A stretch of 64,000 bases of DNA from Caulobacteraceae bacterium UBA3198. Its GTDB lineage: Bacteria; Pseudomonadota; Alphaproteobacteria; Caulobacterales; Caulobacteraceae. Shown in pieces: positions 1 through 7,914 of this stretch. Location of the stretch: positions 62,001 through 126,000 of the forward strand of contig DEWY01000005.1 in the NCBI GenBank assembly GCA_002363865.1, in the 5' to 3' direction. The notes below the pieces were generated by a model, which saw only the letters and a list, made by a program, of their open reading frames with translations, was not told the DNA's origin and did no database searches. The translations under genes were made by a program, and so were the position numbers. Each line of letters opens with the position of its first letter. The stretch's first letter is position 1.

Positions 1-582
1 ACCCCCAGGCCCCCCCGGGAAGGGCGGCGCGGTTCCGCCGAGGAGGCCGGTCTGCGGCCGCGCCTGCGCCTGACGCCGACGGCCACGGACGAGGAGTTTT
101 CCAGCCTGTTTGAATCCGCCGGCGGTCCGCCCCCGGCCGCCGAGGCCGCTGACGACAGCGGCGAGGGCCTGACCTGGAAGGACCTGCTGGCGGCCATTGA
201 CGAGCCGCCGCCGCGGCCGATGGATGAGCGCCGGGAAGCCCAGCTCCTGTCGGACATCGTTGAGCTGGGCATCGACCCGTCGGCCCTGCTGCCCCGCGGA
301 CGGATCGACGAGATCGGCGCCGTGGTCCAGACCGGCGACATGGAAGGCGCCCGCCAGGTGGTGCGCCGTCTTGCGCCGGCCGCCACGCGGCGCCTGACCC
401 GGCGACTGTTCACCGACGACGCCCTGAAGGCCGAGGCCGGCGACTATCTGCGTCGCTACCGCGGCATGCTCGACGAGGCGGTGTCCCGGGACCAGGAAGG
501 CTTCATGGTCGCCACCCTGCTGGCCTCGGACGCCGGCCGGGTCTTCCTTCTGTTGGATGCGGCGGCCGGCGACATGATGTGA
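1..582 (+). CDS. C-terminal part of an unidentified protein (5' end outside the window)
   Basis: The frame is open from the first base and ends at TGA 580-582, leaving 193 visible residues. The first ~60 are low-complexity and rich in Pro, Ala and Gly, and contain the patches LRLTPTATDEEF and LTWKDLLAAID. The rest is soluble and helical, with an Arg-rich stretch (RRLAPAATRRLTRRLF). An internal ATG at 220 could be a start, but the upstream frame keeps strong third-position GC bias and coding-like composition, so I read this as the tail of a larger protein. I do not recognise the family and propose no function. Confidence 0.6.
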   Translation, partial: TPRPPREGRRGSAEEAGLRPRLRLTPTATDEEFSSLFESAGGPPPAAEAADDSGEGLTWKDLLAAIDEPPPRPMDERREAQLLSDIVELGIDPSALLPRGRIDEIGAVVQTGDMEGARQVVRRLAPAATRRLTRRLFTDDALKAEAGDYLRRYRGMLDEAVSRDQEGFMVATLLASDAGRVFLLLDAAAGDMM

Positions 583-598
583 GCGGGCTTGGGCCGGC

Positions 599-1156
599 TC
601 AGGTCTTGGTCTGGCTTTCAGACCGGGCGCGAACCTGGGCCAGATAGGCCCGCGACAGGCTGACGAGCTCGTCCTCGAAGGCCTGGTCGTGGAAGAAGTC
701 GACCCCTTCCAGCACCCCTGAGCGCATGGCCCCGTGCATGGCGCGGGTGAGGACGAAGGCCTGGATCGGTTCAAGGGGCCCGTGCGTCTGGTTCAGGGTC
801 TGGATGAAGGCGTCGAACCGGCTGGCCAGGGCCTCGGCGGGCGTGGTCTGAAACCAGATCCCCATGGCGATGCGCCGGGCGCGGGCGCGGCCCTGGAACG
901 CGCCGATGAAGGCCCGGACCAGGGCCCGGTCAGGCGCCAGGCCCGCGCCATTCTCCAGGAGCAGCCGCCGCATTTCCGCGCCGTGGAGGGCGCTCTCCCG
1001 TTCGGCCAGGGCGTGGGTCAGGGCGCGCTTGTTGGGGAAGTAGCGATAGACCGCGCCGATGCTCACCCCGGCGCGCTCGGCCACCGCATTGGTGGTGAAG
1101 CCCTCAAGCCCGTCGCGCTCCAGAAGCTGAGCTGCGGCCTCCAGAATGATGTCCAC
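599..1156 (-). CDS. TetR/AcrR family transcriptional regulator
   Basis: A typical TetR N-terminal helix-turn-helix (IILEAAAQLLERDGLEG, then AVAERAGVSIGAVYRYFPNK) is followed by a ~130-residue helical ligand-binding domain that gives no hint of the ligand. The start is uncertain. GTG at 1156 cuts into helix 1. The frame stays open and TetR-like upstream (TDDARKIPRQKRAAAT) back to a CTG at 1207, with no ATG, GTG or TTG in between, so a CTG start or a longer protein is possible. It is divergent from the thioesterase gene at 1310 and may control it; that is inference from arrangement. Confidence 0.85.
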   Translation of the reverse strand: MDIILEAAAQLLERDGLEGFTTNAVAERAGVSIGAVYRYFPNKRALTHALAERESALHGAEMRRLLLENGAGLAPDRALVRAFIGAFQGRARARRIAMGIWFQTTPAEALASRFDAFIQTLNQTHGPLEPIQAFVLTRAMHGAMRSGVLEGVDFFHDQAFEDELVSLSRAYLAQVRARSESQTKT

Positions 1157-1309
1157 CGTCGCGGCGGCCCGCTTCTGGCGCGGAATTTTTCGTGCGTCGT
1201 CAGTCAGTTGCTGGTCCGCCGTGGCGCTGGAGGCGAAGGGCCCAAAGGCGAGTAGGGCGCGGGTCGGCTCCTGGCTAGCCTAGCGACGTTCCAGAAGAAA
1301 GGGCGTGCG

Positions 1310-1765
1310 ATGACATGGGCGACTGAACGACTTGAGGCGATCCGCTCCGGCGCGGGGGCGCTGCCGCCGATCGTCGAACAGCTCCGCCTGGGGCGGCTGG
1401 ACGCCTGGGGGGAGGGCTGGGTGCGCAAGACCTGGGCGCCCCATCCCAGCCTGGACACCGCCGATGGGTCGCTGTTTGGCGGCTACATCGCAGCCCTGGC
1501 CGACCAGGCCCTGGCCTTCGCCGCCATGACCGTCATTCCTGATGATCGGCTTTATCGGACCACCCAGTTGCAGGTGAGTTTTCTGAGGGTCGGACGCAAC
1601 GCGCCTGTGGAGATCTCCGCCCAGGTGATCGCCGTCACCCGTCAGATGATCTCGGTGCGGGCGAGCTTCGTACAGTCGGGAGATCGCCTGATCGCGGAGG
1701 CCAGCGCCCAGCAGATCATTCTGCCCATGGGGGCGCCGGCTGAGGTCCCTCAGGCGGCGTCCTAG
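1310..1765 (+). CDS. PaaI-type hotdog-fold thioesterase
   Basis: 151 residues with the hotdog signature of PaaI/YigI acyl-CoA thioesterases: a central SLFGGYIAALADQALAFAA segment (the hydrophobic helix around the active site) followed by strands such as TTQLQVSFLRVG and MISVRASFVQSGDRLIAEA. Likely role: hydrolysis of a small acyl- or aryl-CoA thioester in the cytoplasm; the substrate cannot be read from sequence. It is divergent from a TetR regulator and convergent with the YbjQ gene, whose stop codon overlaps its own end by four bases. Confidence 0.82.
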   Translation: MTWATERLEAIRSGAGALPPIVEQLRLGRLDAWGEGWVRKTWAPHPSLDTADGSLFGGYIAALADQALAFAAMTVIPDDRLYRTTQLQVSFLRVGRNAPVEISAQVIAVTRQMISVRASFVQSGDRLIAEASAQQIILPMGAPAEVPQAAS

Positions 1766-2097
1766 AGCACCACCGCCGAGCCGTTGACCGCGACCATCAG
1801 CATCTGACCATTGGGGCCGATGGCGTGGTAGTCGAGGTCGACGCCGAGCACGGCGTTCGCGCCCAGCGCCTTGGCCTCCTTGGCCAGGGCGGCCAGAGCG
1901 TCCTCCCGGGCGCGGGCCAGCACCCGCTCATAGCCCTTGGAGCGACCGCCGAAGAAGTCGCGGATCGCCGCCATCAGGTCCAGAACGACATTCGCCCCGA
2001 GGATCGCCTGAGCCGAAACCATGCCCAGATGCTGACGGACGGGGCGACCTTCCAGGAAGTCGGTGGTCACGATGAGGATGTCGGGTTCGCGGGCCAT
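1762..2097 (-). CDS. YbjQ family (UPF0145, heavy-metal-binding-like) protein
   Basis: 111 residues that match the YbjQ family along the whole length: ILIVTTDFLEGRPVRQHLG at the N-terminus, a glycine-containing FGGRSKGYERVL helix, then ALGANAVLGVDLDYHAIG and a C-terminal strand. The fold is a small pentameric beta-alpha domain. A role in heavy-metal binding has been suggested from the fold, but no function is proven. The ATG at 2097 sits next to an AT-rich stretch (2098-2120) that probably holds its promoter. Confidence 0.85.
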   Translation of the reverse strand: MAREPDILIVTTDFLEGRPVRQHLGMVSAQAILGANVVLDLMAAIRDFFGGRSKGYERVLARAREDALAALAKEAKALGANAVLGVDLDYHAIGPNGQMLMVAVNGSAVVL

Positions 2098-2127
2098 GGT
2101 TAATTTATAGGGTCAATTTGCGACGCT

Positions 2128-2162
2128 CGCGATGCGGAATCGCGCCGGGCGCGAGCATCGCG
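2128..2162. other. Strong stem-loop in the divergent intergenic region
   Basis: CGCGATGC (2128-2135) pairs with GCATCGCG (2155-2162). Nested inside, TCGCGC (2140-2145) pairs with GCGCGA (2149-2154) around a CGG loop, with GGAA as a bulge on the 5' side. It lies between the divergent ybjQ-like and DUF4112 genes and has no T-tract, so it is not a classic terminator. It could be an extragenic palindrome or a protein site. Confidence 0.45.
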
Positions 2163-2257
2163 GGCCCGCCGACCCGACCTTGGGTGAAAAGTCAGCGAAT
2201 GGCTTCAAGGTTAACCGCCCTTGGTCCACATTGCGCTGACCCTGCTGGAGGCTGCGC

Positions 2258-2728
2258 ATGTTCTTCGCCCGATCACACATCGAGCTCCATAATATCCGCG
2301 CCAGCATCGAGCGGACCAAGCGGCTTTCGGACAATGTGATCAAGATCGGGCCCATCGGGGTGGGGCTTGATGGCCTTTTGACCTGGATTCCCTGGGCCGG
2401 CGGGCTCTACAGCGCCGGAGCGGGGCTCGTCCTGCTGAGCGACGGGTTCCGCGCCCGGTGCGCGCCTATGGTGCTGCTGGAGGCCACCATGGTGCTGCTG
2501 GCCGACCTGGCGATCGGCATCGCGCCAGTGCCCGGCGGACTCGGCAAGCTGGCGGACGTGCTGTTTTCAGGTCACAAATGGGCGGCCGACCTGATGATCA
2601 AGCACATGGAAGAGACCATCTATTTTGAAGGCTCCCGCAAGGATGTGGTCAATACGCCCGAGTACCGAGAAATCCTGTCGCGCATCAAGGACGGCAAGGA
2701 ACGCCGCCGGGTCGTCTTCCTCGGCTGA
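2258..2728 (+). CDS. DUF4112 membrane protein, copy 1
   Basis: 156 residues. After a short charged N-terminus (RTKRLSDN) comes the DUF4112 hallmark KIGPIGVGLDGLLTWIPWAG and two hydrophobic segments (about residues 35-65 and 75-100), then a cytoplasmic-looking charged tail. A GGAGG ribosome-binding site lies seven bases before the ATG. Family function is unknown; members are small inner-membrane proteins. The next gene is a diverged copy of it. Confidence 0.8.
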   Translation: MFFARSHIELHNIRASIERTKRLSDNVIKIGPIGVGLDGLLTWIPWAGGLYSAGAGLVLLSDGFRARCAPMVLLEATMVLLADLAIGIAPVPGGLGKLADVLFSGHKWAADLMIKHMEETIYFEGSRKDVVNTPEYREILSRIKDGKERRRVVFLG

Positions 2729-2761
2729 GTTGGCGCGACAGCAGATCATCGGAGCCCACCC

Positions 2762-3184
2762 ATGGCGGTGACCCAGGACAAGGCGCACCGCGCCTGGCGG
2801 TCGGCCGAGCGGATCAAGCGGCTGTCCGACCGGCTGGTCGGCGTCGGGCCGATCGGCCTGGGCCTCGACGGCATATTGGCCTGGGTGCCGGTGGCGGGCA
2901 CCGTCTACAGCCTCGGCGCCGGGGGCCTGCTGCTGGTCGAGGGGATGCGCGGCGGCGCCACCCTGCTGACCCTCGGGCGCATGGCCGCCTATCTGGCGGT
3001 GGACTCGGCCAGCTCCACCGTGCCGGTGGCCGGTTGGGCGGTGGACACCCTGTTTCCCGGGCACCTGATGGCCGCCAAGGCCCTGCAGAAGGACATCGAG
3101 GCCCGCCATGGCCCCTCGACCCTGCCCGACAGCTGGGAGCGCAAGCGAAAGGCCCGGGCCGGGCGCCGGGACGTCAAGATCTGA
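2762..3184 (+). CDS. DUF4112 membrane protein, copy 2
   Basis: 140 residues, same architecture as the preceding gene: RIKRLSDRLVGVGPIGLGLDG, then WVPVAGTVYSLGAG and a second hydrophobic segment ending in a GWAVDTLFPGHLMA turn. The two share the RLSD, GPIG.GLDG and P.AG...S.GAG positions, which indicates tandem duplication followed by divergence. The C-terminal tail is strongly basic (WERKRKARAGRRDVK). The gap to copy 1 is 33 bases, so they are probably co-transcribed. Confidence 0.78.
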   Translation: MAVTQDKAHRAWRSAERIKRLSDRLVGVGPIGLGLDGILAWVPVAGTVYSLGAGGLLLVEGMRGGATLLTLGRMAAYLAVDSASSTVPVAGWAVDTLFPGHLMAAKALQKDIEARHGPSTLPDSWERKRKARAGRRDVKI

Positions 3185-3274
3185 AACCTGGTCTGATTGG
3201 CGGGTTTGCGCCAGATCAGCGACATTGATGGCCCGCCATGCGATCGTGGCGGCTCCTCCAATGTCAGACCCGCC

Positions 3275-4543
3275 ATGACCGACGCCGCCAAGGCCTCGAA
3301 CCTCTATCTGCCCAAGTTGGCCACCCAGTTACGGGAGGGCTATGGCCTGGCCGATCTGCGGGCCGACGCCGTGGCCGGACTGACCGTGGCCATCGTGGCC
3401 CTGCCGCTCTCCATGGCCATCGCCATCGCCTCTGGCGTAGGGCCAGAGCGGGGGCTCTACACCGCCATTGTCGGCGGCTTCCTGGTCTCGATGCTGGGGG
3501 GCAGCCGGTTCCAGATCGGCGGCCCGGCCGGCGCCTTCATCGTGCTGGTGGCCGGCACGGTTCACCTGCATGGGATCGAGGGGCTGATCCTGGCCACCTT
3601 CCTGTCGGGTCTCATGCTGGCGGCGGGCGGGGTCCTGCGACTGGGGAATTTGATCCGACTCATCCCAGCGCCGGTGACGGTGGGCTTCACCGCCGGGATC
3701 GCGGTGATCATCCTGGCGAGCCAGGTGCGCGACCTGCTGGGCCTGACCCTGGCGGGCGGGGAGCCGGCGCAGTTCGGACCCAAGGTGGCGGCGCTCGCCC
3801 AGGCCCTGCCCAGCGCCAACCCGCCGGCCGTGGCGGTGGCGGCGGTGGTGATCGCCCTGATCCTGGCGGTGCGCCGGTGGCGGCCGGCCTGGCCGGCCCT
3901 GCTGATCGCAGTCAGCCTGGCCTCGGCGGCGGCGGTGCTGTTCGCCCTGCCGGTAGAGACCATCGGTTCGAAGTTTGGCGGCATCCCGCGCACCCTGCCC
4001 ATGCCGCACCTGCCCGACCTGGCCTGGACCAAGGTGCTGGCTGTCCTGCCGGCGGCGGCCGCCTTCACCCTGCTGGGCGCCATCGAGAGCCTGCTCTCGG
4101 CGGTGGTGGCCGACGGCATGACCGGGCGGCGGCATCGCTCGAACATGGAGCTGGTGGCCCAGGGGATCGCCAATTCCGGCGCGGCCCTGTTCGGCGGCAT
4201 GCCGGTGACGGGCACCATCGCGCGGACCGCCACCAATGTCCGGGCCGGGGCGCATGGTCCGGTGTCAGGCATGCTGCATGCTCTCTACCTGCTGGCCTTC
4301 ATGCTGATCGCCGCCCCGCTGGCGGCCTACATCCCCCTGGCCGCCCTGGCGGGCCTGCTTGCGGTGGTGGCCTGGAACATGGTCGAGAAGGCCGAGATCG
4401 CCCACCTGCTGCGAGAGAACCGGGGCGGGGCCGCGGTGATGGCGGTGACGCTCGCCCTGACGCTGGCCCACGACCTGATCGCCGGCATCGCGGCGGGCTG
4501 CGTCCTGGCCATGGGCATCGCAAGTCTGCGCCGGCGGCGCTGA
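3275..4543 (+). CDS. SulP family anion transporter lacking a STAS domain
   Basis: 422 residues from the ATG at 3275, which gives the usual SulP N-terminus; an upstream in-frame start at 3197 adds an unlikely leader. Family features: LRADAVAGLTVAIVALPLSMA in TM1-2, GLYTAIVGGF, the GGSRFQIGGPAGAFIVLV motif, and the ESLLSAVVADGMTG and GGMPVTGTIARTATN regions, in about eleven membrane segments. SulP proteins import bicarbonate, sulfate or dicarboxylates across the inner membrane. The protein stops about ten residues after the last helix (ASLRRRR), so the C-terminal cytoplasmic STAS domain of most relatives is absent. Substrate unknown. Confidence 0.88.
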   Translation: MTDAAKASNLYLPKLATQLREGYGLADLRADAVAGLTVAIVALPLSMAIAIASGVGPERGLYTAIVGGFLVSMLGGSRFQIGGPAGAFIVLVAGTVHLHGIEGLILATFLSGLMLAAGGVLRLGNLIRLIPAPVTVGFTAGIAVIILASQVRDLLGLTLAGGEPAQFGPKVAALAQALPSANPPAVAVAAVVIALILAVRRWRPAWPALLIAVSLASAAAVLFALPVETIGSKFGGIPRTLPMPHLPDLAWTKVLAVLPAAAAFTLLGAIESLLSAVVADGMTGRRHRSNMELVAQGIANSGAALFGGMPVTGTIARTATNVRAGAHGPVSGMLHALYLLAFMLIAAPLAAYIPLAALAGLLAVVAWNMVEKAEIAHLLRENRGGAAVMAVTLALTLAHDLIAGIAAGCVLAMGIASLRRRR

Positions 4544-4572
4544 ACCCGATGGGGGCGAGTTAGAATAATTAG

Positions 4573-4613
4573 CCCTAAAATGGGATGTTATTCAGAATTA
4601 TCCCGATATAGGG
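4573..4613. promoter_or_regulatory. Two CCC-N6-GGG boxes at the satD-like start: candidate operator
   Basis: CCCTAAAATGGG (4573-4584) and CCCGATATAGGG (4602-4613) are two copies of CCC-N6-GGG with centres 29 bases apart, in an AT-rich island inside high-GC DNA. Taken together they also form an inverted repeat (CCCTAAAATGGGAT against ATCCCGATATAGGG, 11 of 14 positions complementary). The downstream box ends seven bases before the ATG at 4621 and would cover the ribosome-binding site or promoter. The first product carries a helix-turn-helix, so autoregulation is the natural reading; this is inference. Confidence 0.5.
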
Positions 4614-4620
4614 TGACCCG

Positions 4621-5307
4621 ATGATCGGACTCGCCGAGCCCCTGCCTACGACCCTTCCCAAGGCCACCCATGCGGTGGTCATGGGCGACCTCGTCTCCAG
4701 CGAAGATACGGCCTCGATCGAGGCGCTGCATGGCAGGTTCAATTCGGCGGTCCAATGGGCCAATGCGACCCGTGGCCCCACGATCGTGTCGCCGCTCACA
4801 ATCACCCTGGGGGACGAGTTCCAGGGGCTCTGCGCCACCCTGGAAGGGGGCCTGGGCGTGGTCCGTGACCTGCGGGCGAGACTGCTGACGAACGGCGTCG
4901 GCTGTCGCTTCGTGGTGGGCGCGGTGCGGCTGGAGACGCCGGTGAATCCGGCGCGGGCCTGGAACATGATGGGGCCGGGCCTCGCCGGCAGCCGCCAACG
5001 GCTGGCGGACAAGCGCGACGCCAACGCCTATCGTTTCGAACTGCGGGGCGAGCCGGAGCTTCAGGCCCTGATGGAAGCGGTGGGGGCCAGCCTGACGCAG
5101 ATCGAGGACAGCTGGACGGAACGCCAGCGCGAAGTGGTGCTGGCCCTGCGGGCCGAACCCGCCGCCCCGCTGGCCGAGCGGCTGGGGATGTCGCCTCAGA
5201 CCCTCTACAAGATCCGCCGCGCAGGACGCTTCGATCTCTATGAGCGCCAGTGGGCGGCGCTCGCGGCCATGGCCGCAAGGCTCGACCGGGCGCTGGGCCT
5301 CACATGA
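4621..5307 (+). CDS. SatD family protein with C-terminal helix-turn-helix
   Basis: 228 residues. The N-terminal ~140 match the SatD family: AVVMGDLVSSEDT at the start, TLGDEFQGL in the middle, and AWNMMGPGLAGSRQRL further on. The conserved Asp residues in MGDLVSS and GDEFQG are present. The C-terminal ~80 residues hold a DNA-binding helix-turn-helix (PLAERLGMSPQTLYKIRRAG). SatD was named from a Streptococcus acid-tolerance locus and its biochemistry is unknown. The gene overlaps the next by four bases (ATGA), and its start is flanked by a paired-box operator, suggesting a self-regulated two-gene unit. Confidence 0.8.
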   Translation: MIGLAEPLPTTLPKATHAVVMGDLVSSEDTASIEALHGRFNSAVQWANATRGPTIVSPLTITLGDEFQGLCATLEGGLGVVRDLRARLLTNGVGCRFVVGAVRLETPVNPARAWNMMGPGLAGSRQRLADKRDANAYRFELRGEPELQALMEAVGASLTQIEDSWTERQREVVLALRAEPAAPLAERLGMSPQTLYKIRRAGRFDLYERQWAALAAMAARLDRALGLT

Positions 5308-5741
5308 GCGCAGCTCTATTCCATAGCCTCGGCGCGTCGCTGCTCGCGCTCCTGCTGCTGACCTGGGGCGGCAACCTGGCGTGCCAGCTGCTCTTGAGGT
5401 GGAGCGGCCTGAGCGCAGCTCGGATCGCCGCTGGCGCGGACCCGCAGCCCGCGGAGACGACCCCGCCCGCGAAGGAGCCCCGGGTCGGCCGCGTAATCGG
5501 CGATCTTGAGCGGCTGACCATCGCCGCAGGCCTGTTGCTAGGAGCGTGGGAGGTCCTGGTGGCGGTGGTGGCGCTCAAGAGCGTGGCGCGCTTCAAGGAC
5601 CTGGAAGAGAAGCTGAACGCCGAGTACTTCCTCGTCGGCTCGCTGCTCAGCGTGCTGTGGGCGGTGATCGTAACCTTCGCCTGGCGCGCCTATGAAGCCC
5701 GGTGGGGCCTGGACCTGGCCGGCCGCCTGCCGGGACTGTGA
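5304..5741 (+). CDS. Membrane protein similar to the C-terminal part of DUF3307 proteins
   Basis: 145 residues from ATG 5304 inside the ATGA overlap with satD. Three hydrophobic segments: about residues 8-30, 75-95 and 110-130. The stretch GRVIGDLERLTIAAGLLLG, followed by ALKSVARFKDLEEK and AEYFLVGSLLS, matches the end of DUF3307 proteins, which are frequent partners of SatD. The usual N-terminal DUF3307 domain is missing and only one short helix precedes the linker. The pair probably acts together at the inner membrane; the biochemical role is unknown. Confidence 0.7.
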   Translation: MSAALFHSLGASLLALLLLTWGGNLACQLLLRWSGLSAARIAAGADPQPAETTPPAKEPRVGRVIGDLERLTIAAGLLLGAWEVLVAVVALKSVARFKDLEEKLNAEYFLVGSLLSVLWAVIVTFAWRAYEARWGLDLAGRLPGL

Positions 5742-5745
5742 CCGG

Positions 5746-7914
5746 TCAGCTGCGGACCGGGTCCAGCTGGGCGTAACCCAACTCCTCGTTGAGGCGGTCC
5801 AGCACCTCGATGGCGCATTCGGGGACCACCGTGCCCGGCGGGAAGATGGCCGCGACGCCCATGTCGGTGAGCGCGGCGAAGTCCTCCGGCGGGATGACGC
5901 CGCCCACCACCACCAGGATGTCGGGGCGGCCCAGGCGGGCGAGTTCGGCCTTCAGCTCTGGCACCAGGGTCAGGTGGCCGGCGGCCAGGGAGCTGGCGCC
6001 GACCACGTGCACCTTCTGCTCCACGGCGAGCGCTGCGGCCTCGGCCGGAGTCTGGAAGAGATCGCCGATCTCCACCTCGAAGCCCAGGTCGGCGAAGCCC
6101 GAGGCGATCACCTTCTGGCCGCGGTCGTGGCCATCCTGGCCCATCTTGGCGATCAGCACCCGGGGCTTGCGGCCGTCGGCGGCGGCGAAGGCGCCGACCA
6201 TGGCCTTGGCCTTCTGGGCCGCAGGGGTCTCGCCGGCCTCGCGCAGATAGACGCCCTTGACCGCGTCGGCCTTGGCCTTGTGGCGGTCGAAGACCTTTTC
6301 CAGGGCAAAGCTGATCTCGCCCACCGTGGCCTTGGCGCGGGCGGCCTCGACCGACAGGGCCAGCAGGTTGCCGGTCCCGGCCGCGCCGGCGGTGAGCGCG
6401 TCCAGCGCCTTCTCCACGGCTGCGGGGTCGCGGTCGGCCTTCAGGCGGGCGAGCTTTTCCAGCTGGCGCTGTCGGACGGCGGAGTTGTCGACCTTGAGCA
6501 CCGGGATCTCGTCCAGGTCAGCCGAGCGGTAGCGGTTTACGCCGACCACGCTCTGGCGGCCGGAATCGATGCGCGCCTGGGTGCGGGCGCTGGCCTCTTC
6601 GATGCGGCGCTTGGGCAGGCCGTCCTCGATGGCCTTGGCCATGCCGCCCAGGGCCTCGACCTCGGCGATGTGGGTGCGGGCGCGGGCGGCGAGGTCGGCG
6701 GTCAGGCGCTCGACGTAATAGGACCCGCCCCAGGGGTCGATGACCCGGGTCTGGCCGCTTTCGAGCTGAAGGAAGAGCTGGGTGTTGCGCGCGATGCGGG
6801 CGGAGAAATCCGTCGGCAGGGCCAGCGCCTCGTCCAGGGAGTTGGTGTGCAGGCTCTGGGTCTGGCCGCCGGTGGCGGCCATGGCCTCGACGCAGGTGCG
6901 GGCGACATTGTTGTAGACGTCCTGGGCCGCCAGGCTCCAGCCGCTGGTCTGGGTGTGGGCGCGCAGGGAGAGCGAGCGGGCGTCCTTGGGCGCGAACTCC
7001 GCCTGCATCAGCTCGGCCCACAGCAGGCGCCCGGCCCGCTGCTTGGCGATCTCCATGAAGGCGTTCATGCCCGCGTTCCAGAAGAAGGACAGGCGCGGGG
7101 CGAACTTGTCGACACTCATGCCCGCCGCCACGCCGGCGCGGACATATTCGATCCCGTCGGCCAGGGTGTAGGCCAGCTCCAGGTCCAGCGTCGCGCCGGC
7201 CTCCTGGATGTGGTAGCCGGAGATGGAGATCGAGTTGAACCTCGGCATCTCCGTCGAAGTATATGAAAAGATGTCGGAAATGATCCGCATCGAAGGCGCT
7301 GGCGGATAGATGTAGGTGTTCCTGACCAGGAACTCCTTGAGGATGTCGTTCTGAATGGTGCCCGACAGCTTGGCCGCCGGCACGCCCTGTTCCTCGGCCG
7401 CCACGATATAGAGCGCCAGGATCGGCAGGACCGCGCCGTTCATGGTCATGGACACGCTCATCTGGTCGAGCGGGATGCCGTCGAACAGGGTGCGCATGTC
7501 GAGGATGGAGTCGATGGCGACGCCCGCCATGCCCACATCGCCGGCCACCCGCGGATGGTCGGAATCATAGCCCCGGTGGGTGGCGAGATCGAAGGCGACC
7601 GACAGGCCCTTCTGACCGGCCGCCAGGTTGCGGCGATAGAAGGCGTTGGAATCCTCGGCCGTGGAGAAGCCCGCATACTGGCGGATGGTCCACGGATTGG
7701 TGGCGTACATGGTCGGGTAGGGGCCGCGCAGGAAGGGGGCGAGGCCGGGATAGCCGTCCAGGCCGCTCAGGCCCTCGATGTCGGCGGGGCCGTAGGTGGG
7801 GCTGACATCGATCCCCTCCGGTGTTGACCAGGGCGCTGCCGAGGGCGTCTGGCCGCTGACCAGGGGACGTTCGGCGTCAAAGGCCACTTCGGTGAAGTCG
7901 GGGAAGGCGCTCAT
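5746..7914 (-). CDS. scpA: Methylmalonyl-CoA mutase, large (catalytic) subunit
   Basis: 722 residues, normal for the large subunit (scpA, also called mutB). It interconverts (R)-methylmalonyl-CoA and succinyl-CoA with adenosylcobalamin, the last step of propionyl-CoA breakdown. The N-terminal TIM barrel shows PWTIRQYAGFSTAEDSNAFY and the conserved SVSMTMNGAVLPILA. The C-terminal B12 domain starts near residue 585 and has the DxHxxG motif (K590-M-G-Q-D594-G-H596), with His596 the expected lower ligand of cobalt. The start overlaps the stop of mutA by four bases, giving translational coupling for a heterodimer. Confidence 0.97.
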   Translation of the reverse strand: MSAFPDFTEVAFDAERPLVSGQTPSAAPWSTPEGIDVSPTYGPADIEGLSGLDGYPGLAPFLRGPYPTMYATNPWTIRQYAGFSTAEDSNAFYRRNLAAGQKGLSVAFDLATHRGYDSDHPRVAGDVGMAGVAIDSILDMRTLFDGIPLDQMSVSMTMNGAVLPILALYIVAAEEQGVPAAKLSGTIQNDILKEFLVRNTYIYPPAPSMRIISDIFSYTSTEMPRFNSISISGYHIQEAGATLDLELAYTLADGIEYVRAGVAAGMSVDKFAPRLSFFWNAGMNAFMEIAKQRAGRLLWAELMQAEFAPKDARSLSLRAHTQTSGWSLAAQDVYNNVARTCVEAMAATGGQTQSLHTNSLDEALALPTDFSARIARNTQLFLQLESGQTRVIDPWGGSYYVERLTADLAARARTHIAEVEALGGMAKAIEDGLPKRRIEEASARTQARIDSGRQSVVGVNRYRSADLDEIPVLKVDNSAVRQRQLEKLARLKADRDPAAVEKALDALTAGAAGTGNLLALSVEAARAKATVGEISFALEKVFDRHKAKADAVKGVYLREAGETPAAQKAKAMVGAFAAADGRKPRVLIAKMGQDGHDRGQKVIASGFADLGFEVEIGDLFQTPAEAAALAVEQKVHVVGASSLAAGHLTLVPELKAELARLGRPDILVVVGGVIPPEDFAALTDMGVAAIFPPGTVVPECAIEVLDRLNEELGYAQLDPVRS

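Noticed and set aside
5692..7266. 524-residue ORF on the plus strand
   Set aside because: Antisense shadow of the methylmalonyl-CoA mutase gene.
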